A stretch of 64,000 nt of DNA, from contig NZ_CP139559.1 of assembly GCF_034263275.1 (NCBI RefSeq), positions 6,386,001 to 6,450,000 of the forward strand, read 5' to 3'. The notes below the pieces were generated by a model. The model did not search any database. It saw only the letters and a list, made by a program, of their open reading frames with translations, and was not told the DNA's origin. Shown piece after piece: positions 16,905 to 27,300 of this stretch (positions are counted from its first letter, which is position 1; every line of letters starts with the position of its first letter). Source of the DNA: Mucilaginibacter sp. cycad4. Its GTDB lineage: Bacteria > Bacteroidota > Bacteroidia > Sphingobacteriales > Sphingobacteriaceae. A program made the translations under genes and the position numbers.

Positions 16905-17357
16905 TTATTCAAACTGGCCAACCTGGTATGTACCCGGAGTATTCGGAAACGATAGGTTGATGCGGTTCCAGGTGTTAATGGTGGTAACGGACAACGTAAG
17001 GTCTATCAGTTCTTCATCGCTGAACTGCGCCTTGGCTATGTTGTACACTTCGTCGGTTACATGGCAGGCGGTAACGGCTTCGGCCCAGGCAAAGGCTGCT
17101 CTTTCACGATCGGTATAATAAGGTGATTCTTCCCACGCACTCAGGCCATATAAGCGTTGTTCGGTTTCGCCTTTGGCACGTGCATCTTTATAATGCATGT
17201 CAAGGCAATAAGCGCATTTATTGATCTGCGATACCCTGAAATTTACCAGCTCACGAAGGGATAGCTCAAGGGGGGATTTTTTAAGATATGTGTTAATACC
17301 GAATAATGGTTTTAAGGCATTTTGTCCTTTTTCCCACATGCTGATTCTCTGTTCCAT
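16905..17357 (-). CDS. AhpD-like carboxymuconolactone decarboxylase-family protein
   Basis: A 150-residue helical protein with the redox motif NKCAYCLDMHYKDARAKGE near residues 46-64: Cys-x-x-Cys followed by His three residues on, as in AhpD, where the pair reduces peroxiredoxin. Family members are small antioxidant or decarboxylase proteins; the CxxC-H form points to peroxidase-type chemistry. First gene of a three-gene operon with the YCII protein and the ECF42 sigma factor, suggesting it is part of, or controlled by, that sigma module. Confidence 0.9.
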   Translation of the reverse strand: MEQRISMWEKGQNALKPLFGINTYLKKSPLELSLRELVNFRVSQINKCAYCLDMHYKDARAKGETEQRLYGLSAWEESPYYTDRERAAFAWAEAVTACHVTDEVYNIAKAQFSDEELIDLTLSVTTINTWNRINLSFPNTPGTYQVGQFE

Positions 17358-17478
17358 TTTGTTTAAAATTTATGTTGTTAAAACCCAATGACAACCATGC
17401 CTGGCAGATTGGACAAAATGAAAAAAAATATTTTTTATTTTTTTTGATGACTGGAATTAAATTCGGGAATTTCTCTGT

Positions 17479-17551
17479 AGAGATGCATCACGTACACCTC
17501 CCGCCTTGCAGATTTTTCCTGCTTAACTACACACGCATATGATGCATCTCT
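17479..17551. repeat. Short inverted repeat AGAGATGCATC between divergent genes
   Basis: AGAGATGCATC at 17479-17489 and GATGCATCTCT at 17541-17551 are exact complements 51 bases apart, between divergent genes. It may be a dispersed palindrome or an operator for either gene. Confidence 0.45.
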
Positions 17552-17564
17552 GCATAAAAATACC

Positions 17565-17572
17565 TATCTTTC
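17565..17572 (+). promoter_or_regulatory. Near-consensus -7 box TATCTTTC
   Basis: TATCTTTC differs from TAnnTTTG only in the last base and ends four bases before the ATG at 17577. It predicts an almost leaderless transcript. Confidence 0.4.
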
Positions 17573-17576
17573 CCTC

Positions 17577-18035
17577 ATGGCCTTACCCAATATTTTTACT
17601 GTACAGGTAGCTGATGATGTGATCAGCCGGCTTAACAAACTTACGCCTCAAACCTCACCCGGATGGGGTAAAATGAACGTTGCACAAATGTTGGCGCACT
17701 GCTGTGTAACGTACGAAATGGTGTATGAAGATAAGCACCCCAGGCCCGGTGCCTTCATGAAACTGATCCTGAAAATGATGGTTAAAAATAAAGTGGTGAG
17801 TGAAACTCCATATAAACACAACAACCCCACCGCGCCTGCATTTCTTATTACCGATGAAAGGGATTTCAATACCGAAAAAGCCCGGTTGATAGCCTACATC
17901 CAAAAAACACAGCAACTGGGCGAAAAAGCTTTTGATGGCCGCGGGTCGCATTCATTTGGTCCCTTAACCATTACCGAATGGAACAACATGTTCTATAAGC
18001 ATATTGACCACCACCTTACGCAGTTTGGCTGTTAA
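17577..18035 (+). CDS. DUF1569 (DinB-like fold) protein
   Basis: A 152-residue protein. WGKMNVAQMLAHCCVTYEM near residues 30-48 and MFYKHIDHHLTQFGC at the end place the family's conserved His residues in the pattern of DinB-like four-helix bundles that bind a metal. The family is annotated DUF1569 and has no established reaction. It follows the promoter-like box directly and stands alone. Confidence 0.85.
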   Translation: MALPNIFTVQVADDVISRLNKLTPQTSPGWGKMNVAQMLAHCCVTYEMVYEDKHPRPGAFMKLILKMMVKNKVVSETPYKHNNPTAPAFLITDERDFNTEKARLIAYIQKTQQLGEKAFDGRGSHSFGPLTITEWNNMFYKHIDHHLTQFGC

Positions 18036-18104
18036 GTGCATAGTTTGAACTTACGGCTAAATTTTCCTTTCTTTACCGGCATACCAGGTAAATCGATATA
18101 GCGC

Positions 18105-19193
18105 ATGGAAAAACTAAATCCCGGCATCCTTAAAACCAAACAACATTTTGAAATTCTTGACGGCCTGCGGGGCGTAGCAGCTATAGCAGTTGTTACTTTC
18201 CATTTTATGGAGATTGCTTATCCCGACTATAGTAAGGATTTTATAGGTCACGGTTTTTTGGCGGTTGATTTTTTCTTTTGCCTGTCGGGCTTTGTAATCG
18301 GCTATGCTTATGACGACAGGATCGGCAAAATAGGTATAAAAGAATTTTTCAAATCGAGGTTGATCAGGTTGCACCCGCTTGTTGTTTTTGGCTCGGTATT
18401 GGGCTTGTTAGGGTTTATATTTGATCCGTTTAATACCCAGCCCATTGCTCGTAGCGCGGGCAGTATATTCCTTTTATTTTTTAGCTCGATATTAATGATC
18501 CCTAACGCTACCATGACCGAGCGATATTTCAACTTATTTGGCTTCAATGCCCCGGCGTGGTCATTGTTTTGGGAATATGTGGCCAATATTGTTTATGCGC
18601 TTGTGCTTTACCGTTTTGCCCGGCGTTATTTGATAATACTTGTTATACTTTCGGCGATAGCGATTTGCTGCGTAGCCGGTAGTTCGGGTAATTTAATGGG
18701 CGGCTGGAGCGGCGACACTTTTTGGGATGGAGGTGTGCGGATAGCGTATTCTTTTACTGCTGGTTTGCTGGTTTACCGTTATAACCTGATTATCAAAAAC
18801 AAGATTGGTTTTATTGGTCTTTCGGTTTTATTAATGCTGGCTTTCCTGATGCCGTTTTCATCATGGAACTGGCTTGCCGAGCCTATTGTGGTTATTATTT
18901 ATTTCCCATTGCTGGTGGCATTGGGGGCAGGTGCTGTTCTTAATAACGGCTTACACAAAATATGTGTTTTTTCGGGCAATATTTCTTACCCCTTATACAT
19001 GACGCATTACTTTGTGATGTGGATGTTTGGTAGTTACTATGCAGCGAATAAACCCGATGCTGCTCACCTGGCGTATATCATTATACCTGGATTAATTGTA
19101 CTGGTAACGTTTGCTTACCTGGTTATGGTAGTGTACGATATCCCATTACGCCGTTACCTAACCGAAAGAAGAAAAAAACAGGCTGCTAAATAA
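18105..19193 (+). CDS. Acyltransferase family 3 membrane protein (OafA/YrhL type)
   Basis: A 362-residue integral membrane protein with about ten hydrophobic segments. The N-terminal EILDGLRGVAAIAVVTFHFME contains the family Arg and the catalytic-type His near residue 38; FLAVDFFFCLSGFVIGYAY follows. Such enzymes add acetyl or other acyl groups to envelope sugars, O-antigen or peptidoglycan. There is no polysaccharide cluster nearby, so the acceptor is unknown. Start at 18105 gives an N-terminal cytoplasmic tail of about 15 residues, as usual. Confidence 0.9.
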   Translation: MEKLNPGILKTKQHFEILDGLRGVAAIAVVTFHFMEIAYPDYSKDFIGHGFLAVDFFFCLSGFVIGYAYDDRIGKIGIKEFFKSRLIRLHPLVVFGSVLGLLGFIFDPFNTQPIARSAGSIFLLFFSSILMIPNATMTERYFNLFGFNAPAWSLFWEYVANIVYALVLYRFARRYLIILVILSAIAICCVAGSSGNLMGGWSGDTFWDGGVRIAYSFTAGLLVYRYNLIIKNKIGFIGLSVLLMLAFLMPFSSWNWLAEPIVVIIYFPLLVALGAGAVLNNGLHKICVFSGNISYPLYMTHYFVMWMFGSYYAANKPDAAHLAYIIIPGLIVLVTFAYLVMVVYDIPLRRYLTERRKKQAAK

Positions 19194-19376
19194 ACTGCAT
19201 GGCCTATTCGTTAGTTTAATTAAAGATTAAGGAAGGGTTTAGCCTACGGTTAAATTAAAACCTGTATGTTTAAAATGCCGAAAAAGTGTTGTTTGTACAC
19301 TAAAAATAATTATTTTTACAAGTGGTTTTGTGCTGATTTCCAGTTGTTCTGTTGAAGTATGCCAACCTTTGGTACA

Positions 19377-19973
19377 ATGAAAAAAACGTTAGTTGTTGGT
19401 TGGCTTGTGATACTTTTAATCGCTGTTGGCGCTTTATTTTGGTATAATGAGCTGCAATACCAGTTGCCAACTCCTGTACCCAAAAACTATAAAGCAGTAA
19501 AGCAGGGCACGGTTGTATCCATCAATCCAAAGCACTACCAGGATCACAGCAAACCGCTGTTCCTGCACTTTTTCAACCCGGATTGCCCCTGTTCAAGGTT
19601 TAATATCAAACAGTTTAAAGCTATTGCCCAGCAATACCGCAGGCAGGTGAATTTTGCCATCGTGATCATGAGCAGCAAACATTTCACCGAAAGCGAGATC
19701 CGGGATAAGTTTGGGATGAAACTCCCTGTGATATTTGACCCATCGGTTGCTGAGGCTTGCGGGGTTTACTCAACACCCCAGGTTGCCCTTATTGATACAG
19801 GCAGCAGGTTGTACTATCGCGGCAATTATAACGTAAGCCGTTATTGTACCGATGAAAAAACAAGCTTTGCCAAAGTGGCTATTAATGGTTTACTAAACGA
19901 CAATACATGCCTGACATTTAATAAGCTTGCATTAACCTCATACGGCTGTCGACTGCCCGACTGTCATAATTAA
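19377..19973 (+). CDS. Membrane-anchored redoxin-like protein with CPC motif
   Basis: A 198-residue protein starting MKKTLVVG; an ATG 18 bases upstream is possible. One hydrophobic segment (residues 4-24) anchors it. The outer part has a thioredoxin-like fold: LFLHFFNPDCPCSRFNIKQF with a Cys-Pro-Cys active site near residues 66-70, a strand FAIVIM, and the cis-Pro-type loop YSTPQVALID. The motif is CPC rather than the standard CxxC. Further Cys residues near the C-terminus (NDNTCLTF, YGCRLPDC) may form a second pair. A periplasmic thiol or redox role is likely; the exact reaction is unknown. Confidence 0.75.
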   Translation: MKKTLVVGWLVILLIAVGALFWYNELQYQLPTPVPKNYKAVKQGTVVSINPKHYQDHSKPLFLHFFNPDCPCSRFNIKQFKAIAQQYRRQVNFAIVIMSSKHFTESEIRDKFGMKLPVIFDPSVAEACGVYSTPQVALIDTGSRLYYRGNYNVSRYCTDEKTSFAKVAINGLLNDNTCLTFNKLALTSYGCRLPDCHN

Positions 19974-19998
19974 TATTACCCCCTAAATATCAATCATA

Positions 19999-22257
19999 GT
20001 GACCGCAGACATAGCTCAAAACATTAATTTTCAAACCGAGATCAAAGACCGCTCAGACAGGTTGATGGATTATTTCCTGCCTTTACATTTTGTAGTTGGT
20101 TTAGCACTGGCCTGTTTTTATGATACCTGGCTTATAGCCTTTGGCGTTGGCGGCCTTTGCCTGCTGGCATACTATACCGCTAAAATAGCCTTGCCTAATT
20201 CTTCTTTATACCAATACGTGCTGGCATCTGTACTGGGCATTTTTATGGCTCAGTATATTTACCAGATGCACGGCTTGTTTGAGATGCACTTTTTTGCTTT
20301 TATTTCGAGTGCGCTGCTTATCACCTACCAAAACTGGAGGCTACAATTGCCATTGCTTTTAGTTGTTATTGTACACCATGCTGTTTTCAGCTATCTGCAG
20401 GATATTGGTTATGGCAGCATATTTTTCACCCAGCTCAATTACTTTGATCTTCAAACATTTATTATACATGTATTGCTTACCGGGGTTATCATGTTCATAT
20501 GCGGGCTTTGGGCCTACCAGTTGCGCAAGTATAATGAACTTAGGATAGTGCAAACCCTGCAAATGGCCGATCTGCAGCGGGAAGCCCAGCTATCGCTTGA
20601 ACGTAAACATAATGAAGAGGTTTTGGCAGCCGCAAACCAGGAACTGAACTACTCGAACCAGGAACTTCAAAAGGCACGCCTGGCGGCCGATCAGGCTAAC
20701 CAGGAAAAAAGTATTTTCCTGGCTACCATGAGCCACGAAATCCGTACGCCTATGAACGGGGTTATCGGGATGTCGGCTTTGTTGAACGAAACTGAGCTCA
20801 ATGATGAGCAGCGTATGTTTAACGAAACCATTATCAGCTGCGGCGAAACGCTCATCCATGTGATCAATAACATTCTTGATTTTTCAAAGATAGAAGCAGG
20901 CAGTCTTGACCTTGAACAGGATGATTTTAACCTGAGACAGTGTATTGAAGATGTGATGGATATGTTTGCAGTTAAAGGCGGACAAATGGGGCTCGACCTG
21001 GTTTATGAAATTGCGGAAGATATATCACCAGGCATCATCGGCGACCCGCTGCGACTTAAGCAAGTACTTATCAACCTGGTAAGCAACGCTATAAAATTTA
21101 CGGAGAAAGGCGAAGTAGGCATTAAGGTTAGATGTGTTGATAAACAGCCCGATGGTTTGCTGAAATTACGGTTTGACGTTTGGGATACAGGTATAGGCAT
21201 CCCGCAGGATAAGCTGCACCGCCTGTTCAGGGCATTTTCACAGGTCGATTCCTCCACTACACGTAAATATGGGGGTACCGGTTTAGGTTTGGCCATTTGC
21301 CAAAAGCTTGTTGCACTAATGGGCGGCAGCATAGGTGTCGAAAGTGAACCCGGTGCCGGTACAAAGTTTTTCTTTACTATAAACGCCTATCCCGGCGAGA
21401 TTTCCCACCAGCAGCCTGCAAGTTTTGATCTTGAGGAGCTGCGCGGCAAAAAAATACTTATAGTTGATGATAACCACACCAACCTGTCAATCCTAAATCG
21501 CCAGTTTGAAAACTGGAACCTTAGATCGGTACCAGCCGAGTCTGCGGCCGAGGCTTTGGTGATCCTGCAAAAAAATAAAGACATTGACCTGGTTATTACC
21601 GACATGAACATGCCTGTAATGGATGGGGTTATGCTGGCCCGCATCATCAGGGAAGGGTACAGCCACCTTCCTATTATATTGCTAAGTTCGGTTGGCGAAG
21701 AATTTATAAAAGATCAGCGAACGCTGTTTACCTCTGTTATGAGCAAGCCGATAAAACAACAAGTGCTGGGCAAACAGGTTTTTATGGCACTCAGGAATAA
21801 ACCGGTCCAAACCGATGATAAACAAATAAAGAGCAAACTTTCGGTTGATTTTAGTGATAAATATCCCTTCAATATCCTTATTGCCGAAGATAACGAGGTT
21901 AATCAGCACGTTATTAAGCACATTTTAAATAAAATGGGTTATAAGCCGGGTATGGCCAAAAACGGGCTCGAAGCGATAGAGGCCCTGTACCAAAACGAGT
22001 ATGAGCTTATTTTAATGGATATGCAGATGCCCGTTATGGATGGGCTTGAAGCTACCCGCGTAATCCGTAAAGAAAACATTAAGCAACCTGTTATTATTGC
22101 GCTAACAGCCAATGCCATGGCCGGCGATGAACAGGATTGCCTGCAGGCCGGTATGAATGATTACCTGAGCAAGCCTGTAAAACTTGATGAGCTGATGAAT
22201 AAGCTTTCGAAATGGTATACTGTGGCTAATAACAAAACTATAGCTCGTCAGGGTTAA
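19999..22257 (+). CDS. Hybrid sensor histidine kinase with two receiver domains
   Basis: A 752-residue BarA/LuxQ-like hybrid kinase using a GTG start at 19999. Residues 20-180 hold about six membrane helices and a coiled coil covers 190-245. HisKA begins with [19 protein letters not shown] near residue 240, with the phospho-His in SHEIR. The HATPase has [16 protein letters not shown] and [13 protein letters not shown]. Receiver 1 (485-600) shows [10 protein letters not shown] and [11 protein letters not shown]. Receiver 2 (622-740) shows [11 protein letters not shown] and [11 protein letters not shown] with ALTANAM. No HPt domain or output regulator is adjacent, so phosphotransfer must go to proteins elsewhere. 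Confidence 0.93.
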   Translation: MTADIAQNINFQTEIKDRSDRLMDYFLPLHFVVGLALACFYDTWLIAFGVGGLCLLAYYTAKIALPNSSLYQYVLASVLGIFMAQYIYQMHGLFEMHFFAFISSALLITYQNWRLQLPLLLVVIVHHAVFSYLQDIGYGSIFFTQLNYFDLQTFIIHVLLTGVIMFICGLWAYQLRKYNELRIVQTLQMADLQREAQLSLERKHNEEVLAAANQELNYSNQELQKARLAADQANQEKSIFLATMSHEIRTPMNGVIGMSALLNETELNDEQRMFNETIISCGETLIHVINNILDFSKIEAGSLDLEQDDFNLRQCIEDVMDMFAVKGGQMGLDLVYEIAEDISPGIIGDPLRLKQVLINLVSNAIKFTEKGEVGIKVRCVDKQPDGLLKLRFDVWDTGIGIPQDKLHRLFRAFSQVDSSTTRKYGGTGLGLAICQKLVALMGGSIGVESEPGAGTKFFFTINAYPGEISHQQPASFDLEELRGKKILIVDDNHTNLSILNRQFENWNLRSVPAESAAEALVILQKNKDIDLVITDMNMPVMDGVMLARIIREGYSHLPIILLSSVGEEFIKDQRTLFTSVMSKPIKQQVLGKQVFMALRNKPVQTDDKQIKSKLSVDFSDKYPFNILIAEDNEVNQHVIKHILNKMGYKPGMAKNGLEAIEALYQNEYELILMDMQMPVMDGLEATRVIRKENIKQPVIIALTANAMAGDEQDCLQAGMNDYLSKPVKLDELMNKLSKWYTVANNKTIARQG

Positions 22258-22431
22258 TGTATTGGCTATTGCTGCCCGGGTTTGTTTAAAACGCAGAGTG
22301 TAGGGAAGGTTTTTGTCTTCCCAATATCTGTACTTGGCACCTTTTTCATGATTGTATTGAGAAGATAAATGCAACAATACTTTTGCAAAACAAATAGGTT
22401 ATTTTTTTCATTTTTGTACAGCACAAGTAAT

Positions 22432-22830
22432 ATGTTGAATAAGCGAAATACCGAGTTTTTAAAATCGTTGCGGATATTATCGGTAATGACGTTTTATTTG
22501 CTTATCGCGAGCAGTCATGTTTTTTTCCTCCCCCGCTTAACGCAACTGGCCTGTACACGTTCAACAGGATTTAATTCGGTTTTTAAACGCAAGATGGAGA
22601 ACCTGCACAACAGCTTCAGCGAATCAAGCTATGTTCAAAGACCGGACAAATCAACCCTTGAAGAAAAGAAGTCCGTTACCGATCTGATCAGTGCTGTTGT
22701 GGGCAGCTTTATACTGCTGTTTTTTGCATTGCAGCTATGGAAATTGAATCCGAAGCCATTTTTTCGATCCTTCGGGTTTAAGCCCCATTATCAATATACT
22801 TATCTTTCTCTTCGCACTTTCCGTATTTGA
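22432..22830 (+). CDS. Small membrane protein of unknown function upstream of the efflux operon
   Basis: A 132-residue protein that I do not recognise. MLNKRNTEF is chosen as the start rather than the longer frame from 22369. A hydrophobic segment lies near residues 15-33, then a basic region (STGFNSVFKRKMENLH), a charged linker, and a second hydrophobic stretch (VVGSFILLFFALQLW) near 85-100. It ends with an aromatic-basic tail RTFRI. It has the same strand as the TolC-RND operon 160 bases later and may be part of it. Real coding status is likely but not certain. Confidence 0.55.
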   Translation: MLNKRNTEFLKSLRILSVMTFYLLIASSHVFFLPRLTQLACTRSTGFNSVFKRKMENLHNSFSESSYVQRPDKSTLEEKKSVTDLISAVVGSFILLFFALQLWKLNPKPFFRSFGFKPHYQYTYLSLRTFRI

Positions 22831-22989
22831 TCTGACCATCCGGAGGTACTCTGCCTTCGATGCTTTACCGATCATTTTTTCAATTAATTATCCATCGTTT
22901 ACCGGTATTTTTTGCAGTACTTACTGATCTGTATTTACGATCAGTTTGTGCAGGCATTTCCCGGTAGGCATATTCCGGAAAATCAAGAT

Positions 22990-24381
22990 ATGCGAATTTC
23001 AAAGAAGTTCTGCTGCCTGTTAATGGGCCTGCTAATAACAGCCTGTGGTTACGCGCAGCAGCAAAATAACACACCGGTTAGTTTAAAAGCCCTGCTCAAC
23101 AGCGTAAACAGAAACGCACCTGCATTACTAACCGATTCGGCAGCGACAGCGATTAAGCAAGCCCAGGCAACCGAAACCCGGAGCGGCTGGCTCCCCAACC
23201 TTAAATTAAATTACCAGGCTGATTATGGTACCAACAACAACGTTGCAGGGCCATACTTTGGCTTTGGCATCATCCCATCCAACTCCAGGGGGGTACGTAC
23301 CGAAAGTAATACCACCACTGTCTCAGCCAACGTCGGGGTGGTCGCGCTCGACTGGGAGATCTATAATTTTGGTGCTTATGGTGCTCAGAATAAAGTAGCC
23401 AACTCTGATATCCAGGTACAGCAAAACCAGTTTGCCGATTCCAAATATCAGTTGCAGGCCTATGCCATAGGCAATTACCTGCTCCTGATGAAACTGGAAA
23501 ACTTCCTCAATATCCAGGCGCAAAATATAAAACGCAACCAGGAGATCCGCCGGTCGGTACAGTCGCTCGCCAAAAGCGGGGTAAGGGCAGGCGTTGATAC
23601 CAGCATAGCCGAGGCCGAGCTGTCAAAAGCCCGTTTAAATTATATTGAGCTTAACAACCAGGTGAAGCAGGTCCAGTTACAGCTTTCGGCTGTCAGCGGT
23701 TTACCGTATCAGACGATAATACCCGATACCGCCGCCGAAACAAATCTTATCAACACCGCAACCGCCCTGGAGCCTTTGGCTATCGATACTATTAACCACC
23801 CGTTGATCAATTATTATAAATCGGTATATCAAAACAGCTTACAGCGTGAAACACTGGTTAAAAAAAGCTACAATCCTAAAATATTACTGGAAGGCGCCGT
23901 TTGGGGCAGGGGATCGAGTGTTGATGCGAACGATCATTTTAACAGCCTCAGCAGCGGCTGGGGTTTCGACAGGAATAACTACCTCGTAGGTATAGGCATT
24001 TCTTACAACCTGTTCGATCTGCGCCGCAAGCAACTGAAACTAAGAACGCAGCGTGCCAATACAGATTATACGCTCCGGAAGCTGGACGAGCAAAAGCAAT
24101 TGCTGGCCATTAGCGCAGATCGGGCGGGCGTGGAGCTCCAAACGGCCCGGGAGCGCCTGGTTGAGATCCCCCATCAGCTTAAAGCGGCTTCCGATGGGTA
24201 CCGGCAAAAGCTGTCATTATACAAAAACGGCTTAACCGATATCATTGAACTTAACGCTGCACTCAATATCCTTTACCGCGCCGAAACTGATTATGTACAG
24301 GCCAGGTATGCCTATTCAAATGCCCTGTTCCAGCAGGCTGTTACCAGCAACCAGGTAAATACTGTATTAAACCTTTTTTAA
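22990..24381 (+). CDS. TolC-family outer-membrane efflux protein
   Basis: A 464-residue protein starting MRISKKFCCLLMGL; the longer frame from 22912 has no signal sequence in front. The leader ends LLITACGYAQ, where ITAC fits a lipobox, so it may be a lipoprotein. The body shows the TolC duplication: two alpha-helical coil halves (SAATAIKQAQATETRSGW..., and RAGVELQTARERLVEIPHQL, TDIIELNAALNILYRAETDY) separated by barrel strands. It forms the outer-membrane exit duct for the RND pump encoded 10 bases downstream. Confidence 0.9.
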   Translation: MRISKKFCCLLMGLLITACGYAQQQNNTPVSLKALLNSVNRNAPALLTDSAATAIKQAQATETRSGWLPNLKLNYQADYGTNNNVAGPYFGFGIIPSNSRGVRTESNTTTVSANVGVVALDWEIYNFGAYGAQNKVANSDIQVQQNQFADSKYQLQAYAIGNYLLLMKLENFLNIQAQNIKRNQEIRRSVQSLAKSGVRAGVDTSIAEAELSKARLNYIELNNQVKQVQLQLSAVSGLPYQTIIPDTAAETNLINTATALEPLAIDTINHPLINYYKSVYQNSLQRETLVKKSYNPKILLEGAVWGRGSSVDANDHFNSLSSGWGFDRNNYLVGIGISYNLFDLRRKQLKLRTQRANTDYTLRKLDEQKQLLAISADRAGVELQTARERLVEIPHQLKAASDGYRQKLSLYKNGLTDIIELNAALNILYRAETDYVQARYAYSNALFQQAVTSNQVNTVLNLF

Positions 24382-24391
24382 TAATTTAATT

Positions 24392-27300
24392 ATGTCAATG
24401 GTCACATCAGCACTAAAAAAGCCTGTCACTACTGTAGTGATAACCTTTAGCCTGCTCATATTTGCAGTGCTTAGTGCAATAAATATTCCTATAGATATCT
24501 TCCCGCAGCTAAACCTGCCTACTATATATGTTATAGAATCGTACGGGGGGATGTCTCCGCAGCAAATGGAGGGTTTCTTTTCCACCCGTTTGCAAGATCA
24601 GTTTTTATATGTTAACGGTGTAAAAAACATTACCAGTAAAAATATACAGGGCTTAACCATGCTTAAGCTTAGTTTTTATGAAAGCACCAATATGGCTGAA
24701 GCACAGGCGCAGGTTGCCCTACAGGTTAACCGGGCTATGAAGTTTTTTCCGCCAGGTGCCTTACCGCCGCAAGTGGTAAGATTTGATGCATCATCATTAC
24801 CTGTAGGGCAAATGGTGCTATCGGCCCCATCGCGCAGCCTTAAGGAAATTTACGATTTGGCAGCCACCAAAGTAAGGCCGATGTTTGCTTCAGTACCGGG
24901 GCTTTCGGCGCCGCCGCCGTTTGGCGCCAATTCAAGGTCGATCACTGTAAACGTCGACCCTAATAAATTACGCAGTTACGGCATCACGGCCGATGAGGTG
25001 GTAGGCGCACTGGCCAACTTCAACGTGATGTCGCCATCAGGTAACCTTCGGTTGGGCAACACCATGTTTGTTACCACCATTAATACGCTTATTAAACAAC
25101 CCGACCAATTTGGCGATATCCCGGTGATAACCAAAAACGGGGTGCCTGTTTTGGTAAAAGACATTGCCCACGTTGCCGATGCCAGCGATGTTACGGTGGA
25201 TTACGCATTAATAAACGGGAAGCGTTCCGTTTACATCCCGGTGGTAAAAACCGCCGATGCCAGTACCTGGAGTGTGGTACAGGCGCTAAAAAGTAAGATC
25301 CCTGAAATACAAAGCCTTTTGCCCGATGATGTGAAGATCTCGTATGAGTTTGACCAATCCATCTTCGTGATAAACGCGGTAAAAAGCCTGATAACCGAAG
25401 GTGGTTTAGGTGCTATACTCACCGGTTTGATGGTGCTGCTGTTTCTTGGCGACTGGCGCAGCAGTTTAATTGTGGTGATCACCATCCCGGTATCTATATT
25501 ATTAGGGGTATTGCTGCTGGGCCTGTTTGGTCAAACCATCAACATTATGACACTGAGCGGGCTGGCCCTCGCCATCGGGATCCTGGTCGATCAGGCAACA
25601 GTAACCATCGAAAATATTCACCAGCACCTGGAGATGGGCAAAAACAAGGCACAGGCTATTTATGATGCCTGCCAGGAGATTTCGTTCCCGTTGTTGCTCA
25701 TTCTGCTTTGTATCCTTGCCGTATTTGCGCCGTCGTTTATGATGAACGGTGTGCCAAAGGCAATGTTTTTGCCTCTGTCGCTGTCCATTGGTTTAACTAT
25801 GATCGTATCGTACATCATAGCGCAAACGCTGGTGCCTATTTTATCAAACTGGCTTATCAAGGCCGAAACCTATCAGCATTATGAGCATGGGAAATTGCAT
25901 GCCCATGCCGGCGAAGCTTTAGACCGGCCGGAAGAAGGACAGGTAAACCACCACCTGCAGCAGGAGCAGAAACATCCCGAAAAGAACGACCTGTTTGAAC
26001 GGGTAAAAATGCGTTTTATGCGAATCATTGAAAGCTGGATGCCCAGGAAAAAACTGATAGTGCCCGTATACCTTGTGGTTGTTTTGGGATTGGCCGGGGC
26101 CTGCTTTGTTTTTATCGGGAAGGATATGATGCCGAAGCTCAACAACGGCCAGTTCCAGATCAGGATCAAAGAACCCGATGGTACAAGGCTTGAGCGCACT
26201 GAAGGTAAGCTGAAACAGGTACTGCAAATTATCGACAGCACGGTAAACCATCACGTAGCCATTACATCGGGCTATGTGGGGATAGTGCCCAGCAGCTACG
26301 GTACCAGTAACCTTTATGTATTTAATACCGGTACTCATGAGGCTGTTTTACAGGTTAACCTTGATGAGGATTACCACATCAACATGGATGACCTGAAAGA
26401 TGCCCTGCGCAAAAATATCGCCTCCCGTATCCCCGGGTTGCGTATCACCTTTGAACCTATCGATATGACGGAGAAGATCATGAGCCAGGGCGCATCTACA
26501 CCTATCGAAATAAGGGTAGCTGGTAAGGATATGGCGCAGATAGAAGGCTACTCGAACAAAGTTTTGGCCGGCCTTAAAAAGATCAGCTACCTGCGGGATG
26601 TGCAGATTAACCAGCCTTTAAAATTCCCGGTGGTGGCAATAACGCTGGACAGGTTGAAAGCCGCCCAGTTGGGCCTGGATATTAAAGATATTGCCCGCTC
26701 GGTTACGGCAAGTACCTCATCAAGCCGCTTTACCGAAAAAAATCAATGGCTGGATGAAAAATCTGCCTACACCTACCAGGTGCAGGTACAGATCCCCGAG
26801 TACGTCATGAATACCATGGATGAGTTGAAGGAGATCCCGCTGGTAAGGGGGCAAAGCACACCGGTACTGGGCGATATTGCCAGCTTCAAGGTTAACTATG
26901 TACCTGGCGAATATGACCGCGCCGGCCCGAGGCGTTTTTTAACTGTAAGCGCTAATATTTATAAAAAGGATTTGGGTACGGCTACTGCTGCTGTACAGCA
27001 AGCCATTAAATCAGCTGGTACTCCTCCCAAAGGTTTGCTGGCCGAAATTAAGGGGATGTCGAGCCTGCTAACAGAAACTTTGGATAGCCTGCAAAACGGC
27101 TTATTGTTTGCCATCCTGGTGATCTTTTTGTTGCTGGCTGCTAATTATCAGTCGTTTAAACTATCGCTCACAGTACTTTCAACTGTGCCGGCGGTAATAT
27201 TGGGTTCGCTGACCGCTTTGTTACTCACCGGCTCTACACTTAACCTGCAAAGTTATATGGGGATGATCATGTCTACCGGTGTGTCGGTAGCTAACGCCAT

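Noticed and set aside
22912-22989. Longer start for the TolC gene
   Set aside because: It would place 26 unconserved residues before a good leader peptide.
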